From Burkholderia sp. WAC0059 (GTDB lineage: Bacteria; Pseudomonadota; Gammaproteobacteria; Burkholderiales; Burkholderiaceae): a stretch of 64,000 bases of DNA. Below are positions 63,674 through 64,000 of this stretch, piece after piece; the stretch's first letter is position 1; each line of letters begins with the position of its first letter. Made by a program: the position numbers and the translations under genes. Location of the stretch: the NCBI RefSeq assembly GCF_002870125.1, contig NZ_PNEO01000002.1, positions 1 through 64,000 of the forward strand, given 5' to 3'. Under the pieces are notes generated by a model that was not told the DNA's origin, made no database searches, and saw only the letters and a program-made list of their open reading frames with translations.

Positions 63674-64000
63674 TCAGCTCCGGATGTAGTGCTCGAGCTG
63701 CTCGATCGTGAATTGCTGCTCGGCGATGATCTCCTTGACGAGGTCGCCGATCGACACCATGCCGATAAGCTTGCCCTGATCGAGCACGGGCAGGTGTCGC
63801 ATGTGCCGCTCCGTCATCAACGCCATGCAGTCGTAGGTCGTCTGCTCCGGCTGCACGAAGCGCACCTGCGTGCTCATGATTTCGCTCACTAGCGTCGTTT
63901 TCGACGCACGGTCCATCAGCACGACCTTGCGCGCGTAATCGCGCTCCGTGACGATACCCACGATGGCGTCGCGGTCGGTGACGACGAGCGCGCCGATCTG
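63674..64000 (-). CDS. CBS-domain protein, C-terminal part (start lies beyond the right edge)
   Basis: 108 residues are visible. They include the end of one CBS motif (GIVTERDYARKVVLMDRAS) and one complete second CBS motif (VQPEQTTYDCMALMTERHMRHLPVLDQGKLIGMVSIGDLVKEII). The protein ends QLEHYIRS. It resembles the common stand-alone two-CBS proteins of about 150 residues, which bind adenosine nucleotides and regulate partner proteins. The frame stays open to base 64000, so the 5' end is missing. Confidence 0.9.
   Translation of the reverse strand, partial: QIGALVVTDRDAIVGIVTERDYARKVVLMDRASKTTLVSEIMSTQVRFVQPEQTTYDCMALMTERHMRHLPVLDQGKLIGMVSIGDLVKEIIAEQQFTIEQLEHYIRS

Overview
The window reads as a chromosomal segment of a Burkholderia sensu lato species (Betaproteobacteria). 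The DNA is GC-rich with back-to-back genes. A beta-proteobacterial 5S rRNA 3' end opens the window. Several small families typical of Burkholderiaceae are present (DUF4148 secreted protein, DUF3331, BetR-type regulator). A TTCG-N16-TTCG promoter motif in front of a candidate type III effector would fit a plant-associated member, but the species cannot be fixed from this sequence alone.

Layout. 1-2.3 kb: end of an rRNA operon, an acetyl-CoA hydrolase/CoA-transferase and a GlsB/YeaQ-type membrane protein facing each other across a bidirectional terminator. 2.6-12.1 kb: a LysR regulator, a tripartite RND efflux system (pump, adaptor, outer-membrane lipoprotein) and a metal-type two-component system, all on the plus strand with overlapping stop/start codons. 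12.1-15.4 kb: an AI-2E family permease, a membrane metallophosphoesterase and AlkB. 15.6-23.7 kb: a six-gene minus-strand iron operon (OprB-like porin, NHL-type periplasmic protein, Tat-exported DyP peroxidase, FbpABC) behind a candidate Fur box. 24-26.7 kb: a cyanide-insensitive-type bd oxidase (CydAB plus a 42-residue DUF2474 subunit) behind a candidate FNR/Anr box. 27-43.4 kb: single housekeeping and stress genes, including an orphan sulfonate-binding protein, a D-Ala-D-Ala dipeptidase, a Zur-type regulator, two glutathione transferases, a NERD-helicase, a phosphoribosyltransferase-HAD fusion, a convergent hybrid kinase / BetR-receiver pair, a 2-hydroxyacid dehydrogenase, OsmC and a MocR-type regulator.

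43.5-52.7 kb is the most interesting block. It is a complete Nit1C cluster (MSMEG_0572-type protein, nitrilase, radical SAM enzyme, N-acetyltransferase, AIR-synthase-like enzyme, MSMEG_0570-type protein, flavoprotein). Two further genes are joined to it by overlapping stop/start codons: a LnmK-like (Pnap_2097 family) protein and a single-chain B12-dependent methylmalonyl-CoA mutase. A good sigma-54 promoter and NtrC-like half sites lie upstream, which fits nitrogen control. Nit1C clusters are known from growth on cyanide in Pseudomonas and Burkholderia, and the bd oxidase 17 kb away is of the type that tolerates cyanide.

52.7-59.3 kb: a class II aldolase with the frameshifted remains of a haloacid-dehalogenase-type gene in front of it, a candidate type III effector with ankyrin-like repeats and an hrpII-type box, a HigBA-like toxin-antitoxin pair, a B12-dependent ribonucleotide reductase and a DUF3331 protein. 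59.6-64 kb: a second AI-2E family permease, an NlpD-like lipoprotein, a small helical protein, a DUF4148 secreted protein and the 3' part of a CBS-domain gene that runs off the window. No tRNA, insertion sequence, prophage or CRISPR array was seen.
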